From Caproicibacter sp002399225 (GTDB lineage Bacteria > Bacillota > Clostridia > Oscillospirales > Acutalibacteraceae), in assembly GCA_036756705.1 (NCBI GenBank), contig DAIOKN010000008.1:25569-89568 (forward strand): 64,000 nucleotides of DNA. Reading direction: 5' to 3'. Below, piece by piece: positions 1 through 8,101 of the stretch. Numbering within the stretch: position 1 is the first letter of the stretch; each line of letters starts with the position of its first letter. The position numbers and the translations under genes are program-made. Under the pieces are notes generated by a model. The model was not told where the DNA came from, did no database searches, and saw only the letters and a list, made by a program, of their open reading frames with translations.

Positions 1-311
1 AAACGCGCACGTCCATTCTGAAAATAGACGGGGGTAACAGGGTGACGCTGATGCGGGGCGGCGAAGACAGCACCCGCCTGATTTTAGAGCGCGGTAAGCG
101 CCATCTGTGCCAGTACGACACCGAATACGGCAACATGATGATCGGCGTCTTTACCAGCCGGGTGCAGTCCGAGCTGGACGATCTGGGCGGAAAGCTGGAA
201 GTCAGCTACACGCTGGACATCAATTCGAGTTTATCAAGTCAAAATGAAATTTTCATCACCATCAAGGAGGCAAACAACAAGGATGTCGAAATTAGCGCTT
301 CAGGCAACTGA
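1..311 (+). CDS. DUF1934 (YwiB-like) protein, 5' partial
   Basis: The reading frame is open from the left edge, so the N-terminus lies outside the window. The visible part (about 103 codons) reads ILKIDGGNRVTLMRGGE, then LILERGKRHLCQYDTEYG, and ends with an alternating beta-strand region. This matches the small calycin-like beta-barrel DUF1934 family, whose Bacillus member YwiB is encoded directly before argS. The same order is seen here, with the last 29 bases overlapping argS. The function of the family is unknown; the call rests on remembered family features and gene order. Confidence 0.75.
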   Translation, partial: TRTSILKIDGGNRVTLMRGGEDSTRLILERGKRHLCQYDTEYGNMMIGVFTSRVQSELDDLGGKLEVSYTLDINSSLSSQNEIFITIKEANNKDVEISASGN

Positions 312-1977
312 ACAACTGCAAGACGCCATTGGCGGCGCGCTGCGAAAGGCTGTGGAGAAGGGTTCCCTGCCCGAAGCTCCCCTGCCGGAGTTTTCCGTCG
401 AGATCCCGGCGGATCCCGCGCACGGGGACTGGGCCACCAACGCCGCCATGGTCGGCGCGAAAAGCTTTCATATGCCCCCGCGCAAAATCGCGCAGGCAAT
501 CGCGGAGAACATTGATCTTGCCGGCACCTATTTCGACCATTCCGAGATTGCCGGTCCAGGCTTTCTAAATTTCTTTTACGAACCTAAATTCTACGTCGAC
601 GTGCTCAAGGACGTGATGGCCTGCGGCGACCGCTACGGCCGCAGCGACTTTGGAAAAAAGAAAAAAGTCATGGTGGAGTATGTCTCCGCCAATCCGACCG
701 GCCCAATGCATATGGGCAATGCGCGCGGCGGCGCGCTGGGGGACTGCCTCGCCTCCGTACTGGATGCGGCCGGCTACGATGTTACACGCGAATTTTATGT
801 CAATGATGCCGGGAACCAGATTGAAAAATTCGGCGCTTCGCTGGAGGTGCGTTACCTTCAGCTCTACCTTGGGGAAAACGCCGTGGAATTTCCGGAGGAC
901 GGCTACCATGGCGATGATATCCGTGTGCGCGCGCAGGAGTTTGCCGATTTAAACGGCGACCGCTATGTGAAAGCGCCCTCCGCCGAACGCAGAAAAGCGC
1001 TGGTGGACTTTGCCCTGCCGAAAAACATCGAAAAGATGAAAACCGATCTGGAGAAATACAGAATCCATTACGACGTCTGGTTCCGTGAAAGCACCCTTCA
1101 CAGGGACGGCGAACTGCAGAAGGCCATCGAGCTTTTGAAAAGCCGCGGCATGACTTATGAAAAGGACGGAGCGCTGTGGTACCGCGCCACTGCGCGCGGC
1201 GCGGAAAAAGACGAGGTCCTGGTCCGGCAGAACGGGACCCCGACTTATTTTGCCGCGGATATCGCCTACCATCGGAACAAATTTGTCAAGCGCGGCTTCG
1301 ACCGCGTGATCGACGTCTGGGGCGCCGATCACCATGGGCACGTTGCCCGTATGAAAGGCGCGATGGATGCGATCGGTCTGGATGGAAGCAAGCTGGACGT
1401 GATTCTGATTCAGCTGGTCCGCCTGGTGCGCGGCGGCGAAGTTGTGCGCATGAGCAAGCGCACCGGCAAAGCGATTGGTCTTGCCGACCTTCTGGAAGAA
1501 GTTCCCGTCGACGCAGCGCGGTTTTACTTCAATATGCGCGAAGCCACTTCCCAGATGGAATTTGATCTGGATCTTGCCGTCAAGCAGGATTCCCAGAATC
1601 CCGTCTATTATGTTCAGTACGCGCACGCGCGGATTTGCAGCATCCTGAAGAACCTTGCCGCAGAAGGGATCTTCCCCCGCGACTGCACCGACGAGGAACT
1701 GGCGCTTCTCAATTCTCAGGAGGAAATCGACCTGATCCGTCACATCGCCTCCTACACCGGTGAAATCATTGCCGCGGCGCAAGGCTATGACCCGGCGCGC
1801 ATCACGCGGTACGTCGTCGAACTTGCGACGCGGTTCCATAAATTCTACAACGCGCGCAGGGTCAAGGGCGAAGCGGAGCCGCTTTCCGCCGCGCGGCTGT
1901 ATCTGTGCCGCGCGACCGCCACGGTTCTGCGCAACGTTCTTTCCATGTTTAAAATCACGGCTCCGGAAAGCATGTGA
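283..1977 (+). CDS. argS: Arginyl-tRNA synthetase
   Basis: Cytoplasmic class I aminoacyl-tRNA synthetase that charges tRNA-Arg with arginine at the cost of ATP; 564 residues, normal for the family. The N-terminal tRNA-recognition domain (about 1-115) is followed by the catalytic core. The HIGH-type signature reads ANPTGPMHMGNARGG near residue 140 and the KMSKS-type loop reads VRMSKRTGKAI near residue 395. The C-terminal helical anticodon domain contains YVQYAHARICSILKN. I chose the ATG at 283 because AAGGAGG lies at 264-270; the in-frame ATG at 244 has no ribosome site and would add a non-conserved tail. The start overlaps the upstream DUF1934 gene, suggesting coupled translation. Confidence 0.97.
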   Translation: MSKLALQATEQLQDAIGGALRKAVEKGSLPEAPLPEFSVEIPADPAHGDWATNAAMVGAKSFHMPPRKIAQAIAENIDLAGTYFDHSEIAGPGFLNFFYEPKFYVDVLKDVMACGDRYGRSDFGKKKKVMVEYVSANPTGPMHMGNARGGALGDCLASVLDAAGYDVTREFYVNDAGNQIEKFGASLEVRYLQLYLGENAVEFPEDGYHGDDIRVRAQEFADLNGDRYVKAPSAERRKALVDFALPKNIEKMKTDLEKYRIHYDVWFRESTLHRDGELQKAIELLKSRGMTYEKDGALWYRATARGAEKDEVLVRQNGTPTYFAADIAYHRNKFVKRGFDRVIDVWGADHHGHVARMKGAMDAIGLDGSKLDVILIQLVRLVRGGEVVRMSKRTGKAIGLADLLEEVPVDAARFYFNMREATSQMEFDLDLAVKQDSQNPVYYVQYAHARICSILKNLAAEGIFPRDCTDEELALLNSQEEIDLIRHIASYTGEIIAAAQGYDPARITRYVVELATRFHKFYNARRVKGEAEPLSAARLYLCRATATVLRNVLSMFKITAPESM

Positions 1978-2010
1978 GCCGCCTTAGAAATGCAGGTGTA
2001 AACAGAAATA

Positions 2011-3186
2011 ATGGACTTTTTCGAGCCGCTTCCGTTCCTTTTGGATCCGATCCCCGATTTTCACGCTGCCGGGATGCCGGCAGGCGCGGAACCCGAACAG
2101 TGGATTGCAGAACACCCGGAACCCTGTGAAGACCTTTTACGCGGATTTCTACGGGCCGGCTGTCAGGCTTTGCGCGCTCCCACGCTTTGCGCCAGCCACT
2201 TTTGCCTGCCGAGCTGCCGCGATATTCCCGGACTGAACCGACGTCTTCTGCAAATTGCGAAGAACGCAGCGCAGCCCGGGATTCCTGTCGGCGGGGCGGT
2301 GGGTCCCAGCGGGCTGTTTGTACCGCCGCACGGGGAAACCGACTTCGACGATATCTACGAGGGATACCGGGAGCAGATCCGGGCACTGGCAAAAGCTAAG
2401 GCCGACTTTTTCATTTTGGACGGATTTCACGCTCTCGCCGATCTGCGGGCTGCGCTGCTTGCGGCACGCACCACCAAGCTCCCGGTGATCGTGCTGATGG
2501 CCGTTGACGCAACCGGCCGCACGATGACCGGCGGCAGTCTTTTGCCCGGCCTGATTACCCTGCAAGCCATGGGAGCGGACGCCGTCGGGCTCAGCTGCCC
2601 TGCGGAGCCCGGCCTGGCGGAACAATTCCGCCGGGCGTTGCAGCATGCCGCGGTTCCGTTTGCCGTCCGGCTGGAACCCGGCAACCTTTCCCCGCAGGAA
2701 CTGACCGAGGCCGCCGAACCGTTTCTGAAAGCGGGCGTGCGGATTCTCGGGGCAGGGCGCGGAGCCGGCCCGGAGCATCTGAAGGCCCTGGCGATACGGC
2801 TGAAACCACTCGGCCCCCCAGAACTGCCGGAGGAACCGGACTGCGATGCCGCCGCGATCGAGCAGGAAGCCTTTTTCCTCGGCGACGATATTGTTCTCAG
2901 CGAGCCGATTCGCTGCACCACCTCCCTGGCCGACGACCTGATCGATCTGGAAGACGAGCAGGTCACCGCCGCTTTGGTCGATGTCGCCGAAATGGACGAC
3001 GCCGTTCTTCTTGGGGCCGCCAGCGGCATGACCCGACTGCCGATAGCGGTCCATGCAGACAGCCCGACCATTCTGGATGCGGCGCTACGGTATTTTCAGG
3101 GCAGGCTGATCATTGATTCCGACTGCCAGATCGAGCGGGAATCTCTGGAACCGTTGGCCGCGAAATACGGTGCGATTATTTACTGA
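2011..3186 (+). CDS. Degenerate homocysteine S-methyltransferase/MetH-like protein
   Basis: A 391-residue protein built like the front end of cobalamin-dependent methionine synthase. Residues about 10-265 follow the homocysteine-binding barrel (GGAVGPSG at 94, FDDIYEGYREQI at 112, LPVIVLMAVDATGRTMTG at 157, GADAVGLSC at 188, GPEHLKALA at 253). Residues about 330-391 follow the start of the pterin-binding barrel (LPIAVHADSPTILDAAL, then AAKYGAI) and stop there. Of the three zinc cysteines known in the family, only the first (Cys196) remains; the usual GGCCG reads GAGRG at 247-251. Methyl transfer by the classical zinc mechanism is therefore doubtful. It begins 34 bases after argS on the same strand. 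A regulatory, binding or decayed role is possible; which one is not known. Confidence 0.75.
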   Translation: MDFFEPLPFLLDPIPDFHAAGMPAGAEPEQWIAEHPEPCEDLLRGFLRAGCQALRAPTLCASHFCLPSCRDIPGLNRRLLQIAKNAAQPGIPVGGAVGPSGLFVPPHGETDFDDIYEGYREQIRALAKAKADFFILDGFHALADLRAALLAARTTKLPVIVLMAVDATGRTMTGGSLLPGLITLQAMGADAVGLSCPAEPGLAEQFRRALQHAAVPFAVRLEPGNLSPQELTEAAEPFLKAGVRILGAGRGAGPEHLKALAIRLKPLGPPELPEEPDCDAAAIEQEAFFLGDDIVLSEPIRCTTSLADDLIDLEDEQVTAALVDVAEMDDAVLLGAASGMTRLPIAVHADSPTILDAALRYFQGRLIIDSDCQIERESLEPLAAKYGAIIY

Positions 3187-3421
3187 CCGGATGCTCCGGC
3201 TTCTGCTCCGTTTCTTGCTCTCCGTCCCGCCGGTCATCCGGCTTCATCCATTCGTCCCAGCACAGAAACCCGAGGCAGAACGAGGCGATGCCGAAGAAAC
3301 AGGCAATCACCCCGGCGGTCAGCGCCCAGTTGGTGATACCGAACGGCCCGATGACCATGGCGACCATGGCAAGGACGAGCCCGGCGTCGAAAAGCAGCAT
3401 GGCAAGTCTTTCATCGCTCAT
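3176..3421 (-). CDS. Small two-helix membrane protein
   Basis: An 81-residue protein with two clear hydrophobic segments, about residues 7-27 (AMLLFDAGLVLAMVAMVIGP) and 32-53, followed by a charged cytoplasm-type tail rich in Asp, Glu, Gln and Lys. Its ATG overlaps the last 11 bases of rsmA and has GGAGG at a good distance, so the two genes are very likely translationally coupled. The 3' end overlaps the convergent MetH-like gene by 11 bases. I do not recognise the family. Confidence 0.7.
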   Translation of the reverse strand: MSDERLAMLLFDAGLVLAMVAMVIGPFGITNWALTAGVIACFFGIASFCLGFLCWDEWMKPDDRRDGEQETEQKPEHPVSK

Positions 3422-4277
3422 TTAAATTTTCCTCCAGTCGATTGGATAAGTCTGCAAACTGCCCGAGAGAAAGCTGTTCCGCGCGCGCATTCGGCGGAAT
3501 CCCGGCGCGCTGAAGGGCCAGAAGTACCTGGCCCTTTTCCAGTCCCAGCCCGGAAGAGACGGAATTCAGCACGGTTTTGCGCCGTTTGCCGAACGCCGCA
3601 CGCACCAGCAAAAAAAAGGCCCTTTCGTCTTTGGCCCGCACAGACGGCTCCGGCAGCACGGTAAGCTGAATCACCGCCGAATCCACATTCGGGCGCGGAT
3701 AGAAAGAGGTGCGGGGCACCTCAAACAGGATCTGCGGTTTGGCGTAATAGCTGACGGCTGCGCTCACGGCGCCGCAAGCACGGTTCCCCGGCGCCGCGCA
3801 GAAGCGCTGCGCCGCTTCCTTCTGTACCATGACCGTCAGGGAAGCAATCGGAAGGCGCTCTTCCAGAAAACGCATCAGCACGGGCGACGTGATGTAATAG
3901 GGCAGATTTGCGCAGACCATGGTCTTCATCCCGCCGAATTTTTCCCGCAGCAGCTTTGCCAGATCCAGTTTGAGGACATCGCCGCGGATAATTTCGACAT
4001 TCCGGCAGCCAGCCAGCGTTTCCCCCAAAACGGGCAGGAGGCTTTCATCCAGTTCTACTGCGACGACCTTTCCCGCCTGTGCGGAAAGCTCTTTGGTCAG
4101 CACCCCGAAACCGGGACCGATCTCCAACACGCCCGTAGAGCGATCCGCACCGCACGCAAGCGCCATACGCGGGCAAACAGACGGATCGGTCAGGAAATTC
4201 TGGCCCAGGGACTTGGAAAAGCGAAAGCCATGCCGCTTCAGCACGCCCCGTATCACGATGAGATCCGTTAAGTCCAT
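3411..4277 (-). CDS. rsmA: 16S rRNA (adenine(1518)-N(6)/adenine(1519)-N(6))-dimethyltransferase
   Basis: RsmA/KsgA dimethylates two adjacent adenines in the 3' hairpin of 16S rRNA using S-adenosylmethionine, a late step of 30S assembly. The 288-residue length is typical. The diagnostic N-terminal stretch KSLGQNFLTDPSV (about 21-33), the SAM-binding motif VLEIGPGFGVLT (about 50-61) and the catalytic NLPYYITSPVLM (about 124-135) are all present. The C-terminus has the small helical domain with FGKRRKTVLNS. It is transcribed away from the deaminase gene and is followed, with overlap, by a small membrane protein gene. Confidence 0.96.
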   Translation of the reverse strand: MDLTDLIVIRGVLKRHGFRFSKSLGQNFLTDPSVCPRMALACGADRSTGVLEIGPGFGVLTKELSAQAGKVVAVELDESLLPVLGETLAGCRNVEIIRGDVLKLDLAKLLREKFGGMKTMVCANLPYYITSPVLMRFLEERLPIASLTVMVQKEAAQRFCAAPGNRACGAVSAAVSYYAKPQILFEVPRTSFYPRPNVDSAVIQLTVLPEPSVRAKDERAFFLLVRAAFGKRRKTVLNSVSSGLGLEKGQVLLALQRAGIPPNARAEQLSLGQFADLSNRLEENLNER

Positions 4278-4373
4278 GATTTTTTTGCTCCTTTTATTTT
4301 CTATCCGTTAATGAGGACATGCTTTTATAAAATTTCCAATTCAACACACTTTAACTTCGTGGGAGGTCCTTTT

Positions 4374-4862
4374 ATGAAGCGCACCGATAAGGCAAATTAC
4401 TATCTCGATATCGCGGAAACCGTGCTGGAACGCGGCACCTGTCTCAGGCGCAATTTTGGCGCGATCATTGTCAAGAACGACGAGATCGTATCCACCGGAT
4501 ACACCGGCGCGCCGCGCGGGCGGAAAAACTGCATTGATCTCGGCATATGCGTCCGGAAATCGCTGAACGTTCCCCGCGGCGAACGGTATGAACTCTGCCG
4601 CTCCGTTCACGCGGAAATGAACGCCATCATCAGCGCTTCGCGCCGAGACATGATCGGCGCCACCCTGTACCTGGTCGGCCGGGAGGCGGCCTCCGGTGAA
4701 TATGTTGCCAACCCGGCGCCCTGTTCCCTGTGCAAGCGGCTGATTATCAACGCCGGCATCACTCGCGTCGTGGCAAGGACCAGCTCTTCCGACTTCACCG
4801 TAACCGATGTTCAGGACTGGGTCAAAAGCGACGATTCCCTGACGGGAGAAGCCGGGTATTAA
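4374..4862 (+). CDS. Deoxycytidylate (dCMP) deaminase family protein (ComEB-like)
   Basis: A 162-residue zinc-dependent cytidine/deoxycytidylate deaminase. The active-site signature SVHAEMNAIISA (about 80-91) supplies the zinc histidine and catalytic glutamate. PCSLCKRLIINAG (about 122-134) supplies the two zinc cysteines. The family converts dCMP to dUMP for thymidylate synthesis; the same family includes ComEB of competence operons. The start at 4374 is fixed by GGGAGGT at 4361-4367; an upstream ATG at 4311 has no ribosome site. It stands alone, divergent from rsmA, and ends at a strong terminator. Confidence 0.88.
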   Translation: MKRTDKANYYLDIAETVLERGTCLRRNFGAIIVKNDEIVSTGYTGAPRGRKNCIDLGICVRKSLNVPRGERYELCRSVHAEMNAIISASRRDMIGATLYLVGREAASGEYVANPAPCSLCKRLIINAGITRVVARTSSSDFTVTDVQDWVKSDDSLTGEAGY

Positions 4863-4881
4863 GGCCGGGACCGGATTTTGC

Positions 4882-4916
4882 CCGCGCGGCGCTTTTCGGC
4901 AGCCGCGCGGTTTTTT
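4882..4916 (+). terminator. Rho-independent terminator of the deaminase gene
   Basis: A perfect 9-base-pair GC stem (CCGCGCGGC at 4882-4890 with GCCGCGCGG at 4902-4910), an 11-base loop and six T residues lie 20 bases after the stop codon. Confidence 0.9.
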
Positions 4917-5658
4917 AATCCCTTTTCCCGGATTCTTTTTCCTTTTTGCACCCGTCCTCCCGACCGCCAAACGCGCGGTCCGCCGCCTCCCGGGCAAGGT
5001 TCACCAAGACCCGGCCGCTGTCACTTTCTTTTCTGCCGGAACGGGGGGGGATTTCCGCATAGGCTTCCACCGTCTTGGCGCGCATCCACAGCCCCGGCAT
5101 CACCCGCAGAGAATACCCGCAGCCCGGCTCGGTCATCCAGTCGTAAAATTTGGCTCTCGGCAACCCGTAAGCCGCTAAGATGGACATGATCGCGCCGCCA
5201 TGCGTGACGATAACCGCAGAGGGAATTTCGGAGCGGATCAGCCCTTCCACGATTTTCTCGAAAGCCGCGCAGACTCTCGCCGCAAAGGTTCCTCCGTCTT
5301 CCCCGTTCGGCGGCGTGACCGGCTCACCGCTTCCGGCGAGCCACCGGCGAAACCGATCGTCCTCCCGAGCAATCTCCGCCGCGGTCTTTCCCTCCCAGTC
5401 GCCGAAATCACATTCTCGCAGGTCTGAAACCAGAATCGGCTTGGATTCGGGATACAAAATGCCGATGGTATCTTTGCAGCGGCGCATCGGGCTGCAAAGA
5501 TACACCTGCGCCTGCGGGTAAGAATAGTTTTTCTGCAGAGCACGGAGGTGTTCTGCGCCCCGCTGGGAAAGCGGCAGATCCGTGGAACCGATGTAACGGC
5601 CCTCTTCATTGCCCTCGGTGGTTCCGTGGCGGATCAGGTGAATGGTGTAGGATTTCAT
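4915..5658 (-). CDS. Histidine phosphatase (phosphoglycerate mutase-like) family protein
   Basis: A 247-residue member of the histidine phosphatase superfamily, which uses a phospho-histidine intermediate. The N-terminal catalytic motif is IHLIRHGTTEGNEEGRY (about 4-20), with SSDLPLS-type region GSTDLPLSQRG after it, and the second histidine lies in VIVTHGGAIMSIL. The substrate cannot be read from the sequence: members include alpha-ribazole phosphatase, broad phosphatases and cofactor-dependent mutases. The C-terminal 40 residues are charged (Lys/Glu/Arg rich) and look disordered. The ATG at 5658 is preceded by AAGGAGT; the longer open frame upstream has no ribosome site. Confidence 0.85.
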   Translation of the reverse strand: MKSYTIHLIRHGTTEGNEEGRYIGSTDLPLSQRGAEHLRALQKNYSYPQAQVYLCSPMRRCKDTIGILYPESKPILVSDLRECDFGDWEGKTAAEIAREDDRFRRWLAGSGEPVTPPNGEDGGTFAARVCAAFEKIVEGLIRSEIPSAVIVTHGGAIMSILAAYGLPRAKFYDWMTEPGCGYSLRVMPGLWMRAKTVEAYAEIPPRSGRKESDSGRVLVNLAREAADRAFGGREDGCKKEKESGKRD

Positions 5659-5806
5659 AGCGTACTCCTTTAATTCTTGCCGCCTTTGTCCAAGATACAG
5701 AGTATTTTCTGCTGGTCTGGCACAAAATCTAGCGGCTTTACATATTGTTATATTTATTGTATACTTTACTGTGCGTTTATTACAGGTTTCGACAGGGGAT
5801 AGGCAA

Positions 5807-6511
5807 ATGAACAAAAATTTTTCAAGAATTATCACGTTGCTGCGCAAGGAACGCGGCTACAGTCAAAAAAAAGCCGCGGGGGATCTCGGCGTTTCCCAAG
5901 CTCTGCTGTCCCATTATGAAAAAGGAATCCGGGAATGCGGCCTCGATTTTGTCGTCCGCGTGGCCGATTATTACCATGTGTCCTGCGATTACCTTCTGGG
6001 CCGAACTCCCCAGCGCAGCGGCGCGACCATCTCGGTGGAAGACCTCCCCGAACCGGACGCGGCCGGCAAGGAAAACGTCATGCACGGCAGTCTGCTGCCC
6101 GTTCTAAACAAGAAGCTGATTGCAAACTCACTCAACATTGTTTTCGGGATTCTGCAAAAATGCGGCAGCAAGGCGCTGACTACGGAATCTTCCGCTTACC
6201 TCAGCCTTGCGGTTTATAAAGTGTTCCGCCTATTGTACTCCGCCAATTCCAAAAATCCGCAGGGGCTTTTTTCAGTGCCCCAAAAGCTCGGTTCCGGCCG
6301 CTCCTCCGCAGCCCAGCATATTGCGTTTTCGAACGCAGAATGCCTGCTTTCCGGCGACAAAGTGGATTCTATGGAAGGCGTGGACAAGGACAGCCTACCC
6401 TCTCTTTCCCCGGAAAAGCTTTCCGCAGATTATCCCCTGTTTGCCTCCTCGCTCTACAACCTGATTCAGAACTCGGAAGTCCGAATGGGCGCAAAAAAAC
6501 AGCCCAAGTAA
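5807..6511 (+). CDS. XRE-family transcriptional regulator
   Basis: A 234-residue protein with an N-terminal helix-turn-helix of the Cro/CI type (about 7-60). It contains LLRKERGYSQKKAAGDLGVS, ALLSHYEKGIRECGLDF and ADYYHVSCDYLLGRT. The C-terminal 160 residues are helical and not recognised; they may be a dimerisation or sensing part. It is a single gene divergent from the histidine phosphatase and ends at a perfect 14-base-pair terminator, so it is probably its own transcription unit. Its target is unknown. Confidence 0.85.
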   Translation: MNKNFSRIITLLRKERGYSQKKAAGDLGVSQALLSHYEKGIRECGLDFVVRVADYYHVSCDYLLGRTPQRSGATISVEDLPEPDAAGKENVMHGSLLPVLNKKLIANSLNIVFGILQKCGSKALTTESSAYLSLAVYKVFRLLYSANSKNPQGLFSVPQKLGSGRSSAAQHIAFSNAECLLSGDKVDSMEGVDKDSLPSLSPEKLSADYPLFASSLYNLIQNSEVRMGAKKQPK

Positions 6512-6545
6512 AATTATAGCACGGCTCAGGTCGTTTGCAAATCCC

Positions 6546-6581
6546 AATCAGCCGGAGTGGAAGCACTCCGGCTGATTTTTT
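6546..6581 (+). terminator. Rho-independent terminator of the XRE regulator gene
   Basis: A perfect 14-base-pair stem (6546-6559 with 6564-6577), a GAAG tetraloop and a T-run at 6576-6581. On the minus strand the hairpin has no T-tract, so it is not a good terminator for glgA. Confidence 0.9.
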
Positions 6582-6634
6582 ATTCTGAAAGCTCAGGGCT
6601 TGGCACGCAGGTTTGCAGAAAGCCCGCTCCCGAT

Positions 6635-8062
6635 TCATCCCTCTTTCAAAAGGCTGCGGTACAGGCGGATATACTCATTCGCACTCCTTCCCCAGCTGAA
6701 ATCACAGTGCATCGCGCGCTGCACCAGAATCTCCCATCCCTCGCGGTTCCGATAACCTTCCAAAGCGCGGCCAACCGCGTGGAACAGATCGCCGGCATCA
6801 TAATTCTGAAAGGTGAAACCGTTGCCTTCCCCGTCCCCGCTGTCAGTCACAGAGTCCCTCAGGCCGCCGGTTTCCCTCACTACGGGAATTGTGCCGTAGC
6901 GCAGCGCAATCATCTGCGCAAGGCCGCAGGGTTCGCTTTTGGACGGCATCAGGAAAAGATCCGCCGCCGCATAGATTTTATGGGAAAGTTCCGGGACGAA
7001 GCCGAAGCAGGCGCAGACGCGGCCCGGAAACCGTTTCTGAAGTTCCCGGAAAAAGTTTTCGTACTCCCAGTCGCCGGAACCGAGGATCACGAACTGACAG
7101 TCTGTTGAATTGAGCAGATTGTCGATTGAACTGCGGACCAGATCCAGCCCTTTCTGAGCGACCAGGCGCGTCACCATTCCGAGCAGCGGCGTCTCCTCTG
7201 AAACCGCAAGGTTCAGCCGTTTTTGCAGCTCCGTCTTGTTCTTTCTCTTTTTTGAAGCATCTTCCGTGGAATAATCGGAATAGATATCCGGGTCGGTCTC
7301 CGGATTGTAAACCGCCGTATCAATCCCATTCAGAATTCCGCTCAGCTTCCACTTGCGCTCTTTCAGGATGCCGTCTAGTCCATAGGAATACCATGGATCC
7401 AGGATCTCGCCGGCATAGGTCGGGCTGACCGTTGTCACCCGGTTTGCGCACTCGATCCCTCCTTTGAGAAAGTTGATGCCATCACCGAACTGAATCAGCG
7501 GCAGAGTACTCTTCGGCAGCCCGAGAACATCCTCGAGGATCTCCTCCCCATATTTGCCCTGATACTGGATATTATGGATGGTCAGAATCGTTTTCATTCC
7601 CTGGAACCAGTCGCTGTTTGCATAAAATATGCTGTAGTAAACCGGCACCAGAGCGGTCTGCCAGTCGTTTGCGTGAAGGATATCCGGCTTAAAGTCTATG
7701 TAGGGCAGCATTTCCAGCACGGCGCGGGAAAAGAACGCAAAGCGCTCTGCATCGTCGTAGTGCCCATAAATTCCATGGCGTTTAAAATAGTACTGATTGT
7801 CGATCAGGTAATAGATCGTACCGCCGACATGCGTCTCAAAGACGCCGCAATACTGCCTTCTCCACGCGACCGGGACGGAAAGGCTGGTCAGAAACTTCAT
7901 CCCGTCGCGCAGATCCTGCGGAATATCCTCATACAGCGGCATGACCACGCGGCAACCGATCAGGCGCAGCCGAAGCGCCTGGGGCAGCGAACCGGCAACT
8001 TCCGCCAGTCCGCCCGTGGAAGCAAACGGTTTTGCCTCGCTTGTGCAGTACAGCACCTTCAT
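6635..8062 (-). CDS. glgA: Glycogen synthase (ADP-glucose, GT5)
   Basis: A 475-residue glycosyltransferase family 5 enzyme that transfers glucose from ADP-glucose to the end of an alpha-1,4-glucan. The N-terminus reads VLYCTSEAKPFASTGGLAEV, which carries the family's STGGL substrate loop in place of KTGGL. The C-terminal Rossmann domain has LLGMVTRLVAQKGLDL and the donor-site region SKSEPCGLAQMIALRYG. It is the last gene of glgB-glgC-glgD-glgA, 39 bases after glgD. Confidence 0.96.
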   Translation of the reverse strand: MKVLYCTSEAKPFASTGGLAEVAGSLPQALRLRLIGCRVVMPLYEDIPQDLRDGMKFLTSLSVPVAWRRQYCGVFETHVGGTIYYLIDNQYYFKRHGIYGHYDDAERFAFFSRAVLEMLPYIDFKPDILHANDWQTALVPVYYSIFYANSDWFQGMKTILTIHNIQYQGKYGEEILEDVLGLPKSTLPLIQFGDGINFLKGGIECANRVTTVSPTYAGEILDPWYSYGLDGILKERKWKLSGILNGIDTAVYNPETDPDIYSDYSTEDASKKRKNKTELQKRLNLAVSEETPLLGMVTRLVAQKGLDLVRSSIDNLLNSTDCQFVILGSGDWEYENFFRELQKRFPGRVCACFGFVPELSHKIYAAADLFLMPSKSEPCGLAQMIALRYGTIPVVRETGGLRDSVTDSGDGEGNGFTFQNYDAGDLFHAVGRALEGYRNREGWEILVQRAMHCDFSWGRSANEYIRLYRSLLKEG

Positions 8063-8101
8063 TCAAAATACCCCCTTACGTGAATGGTTCCCGTCATGCC
8101 C

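Noticed and set aside
949..1839. A 296-codon minus-strand frame inside argS
   Set aside because: No ribosome site or motif, and argS on the plus strand is complete with both synthetase signatures.
6546..6581. The XRE terminator as a bidirectional terminator for glgA
   Set aside because: On the minus strand the hairpin is followed by GGGATTTGC rather than a T-run, so it is not a convincing glgA terminator.
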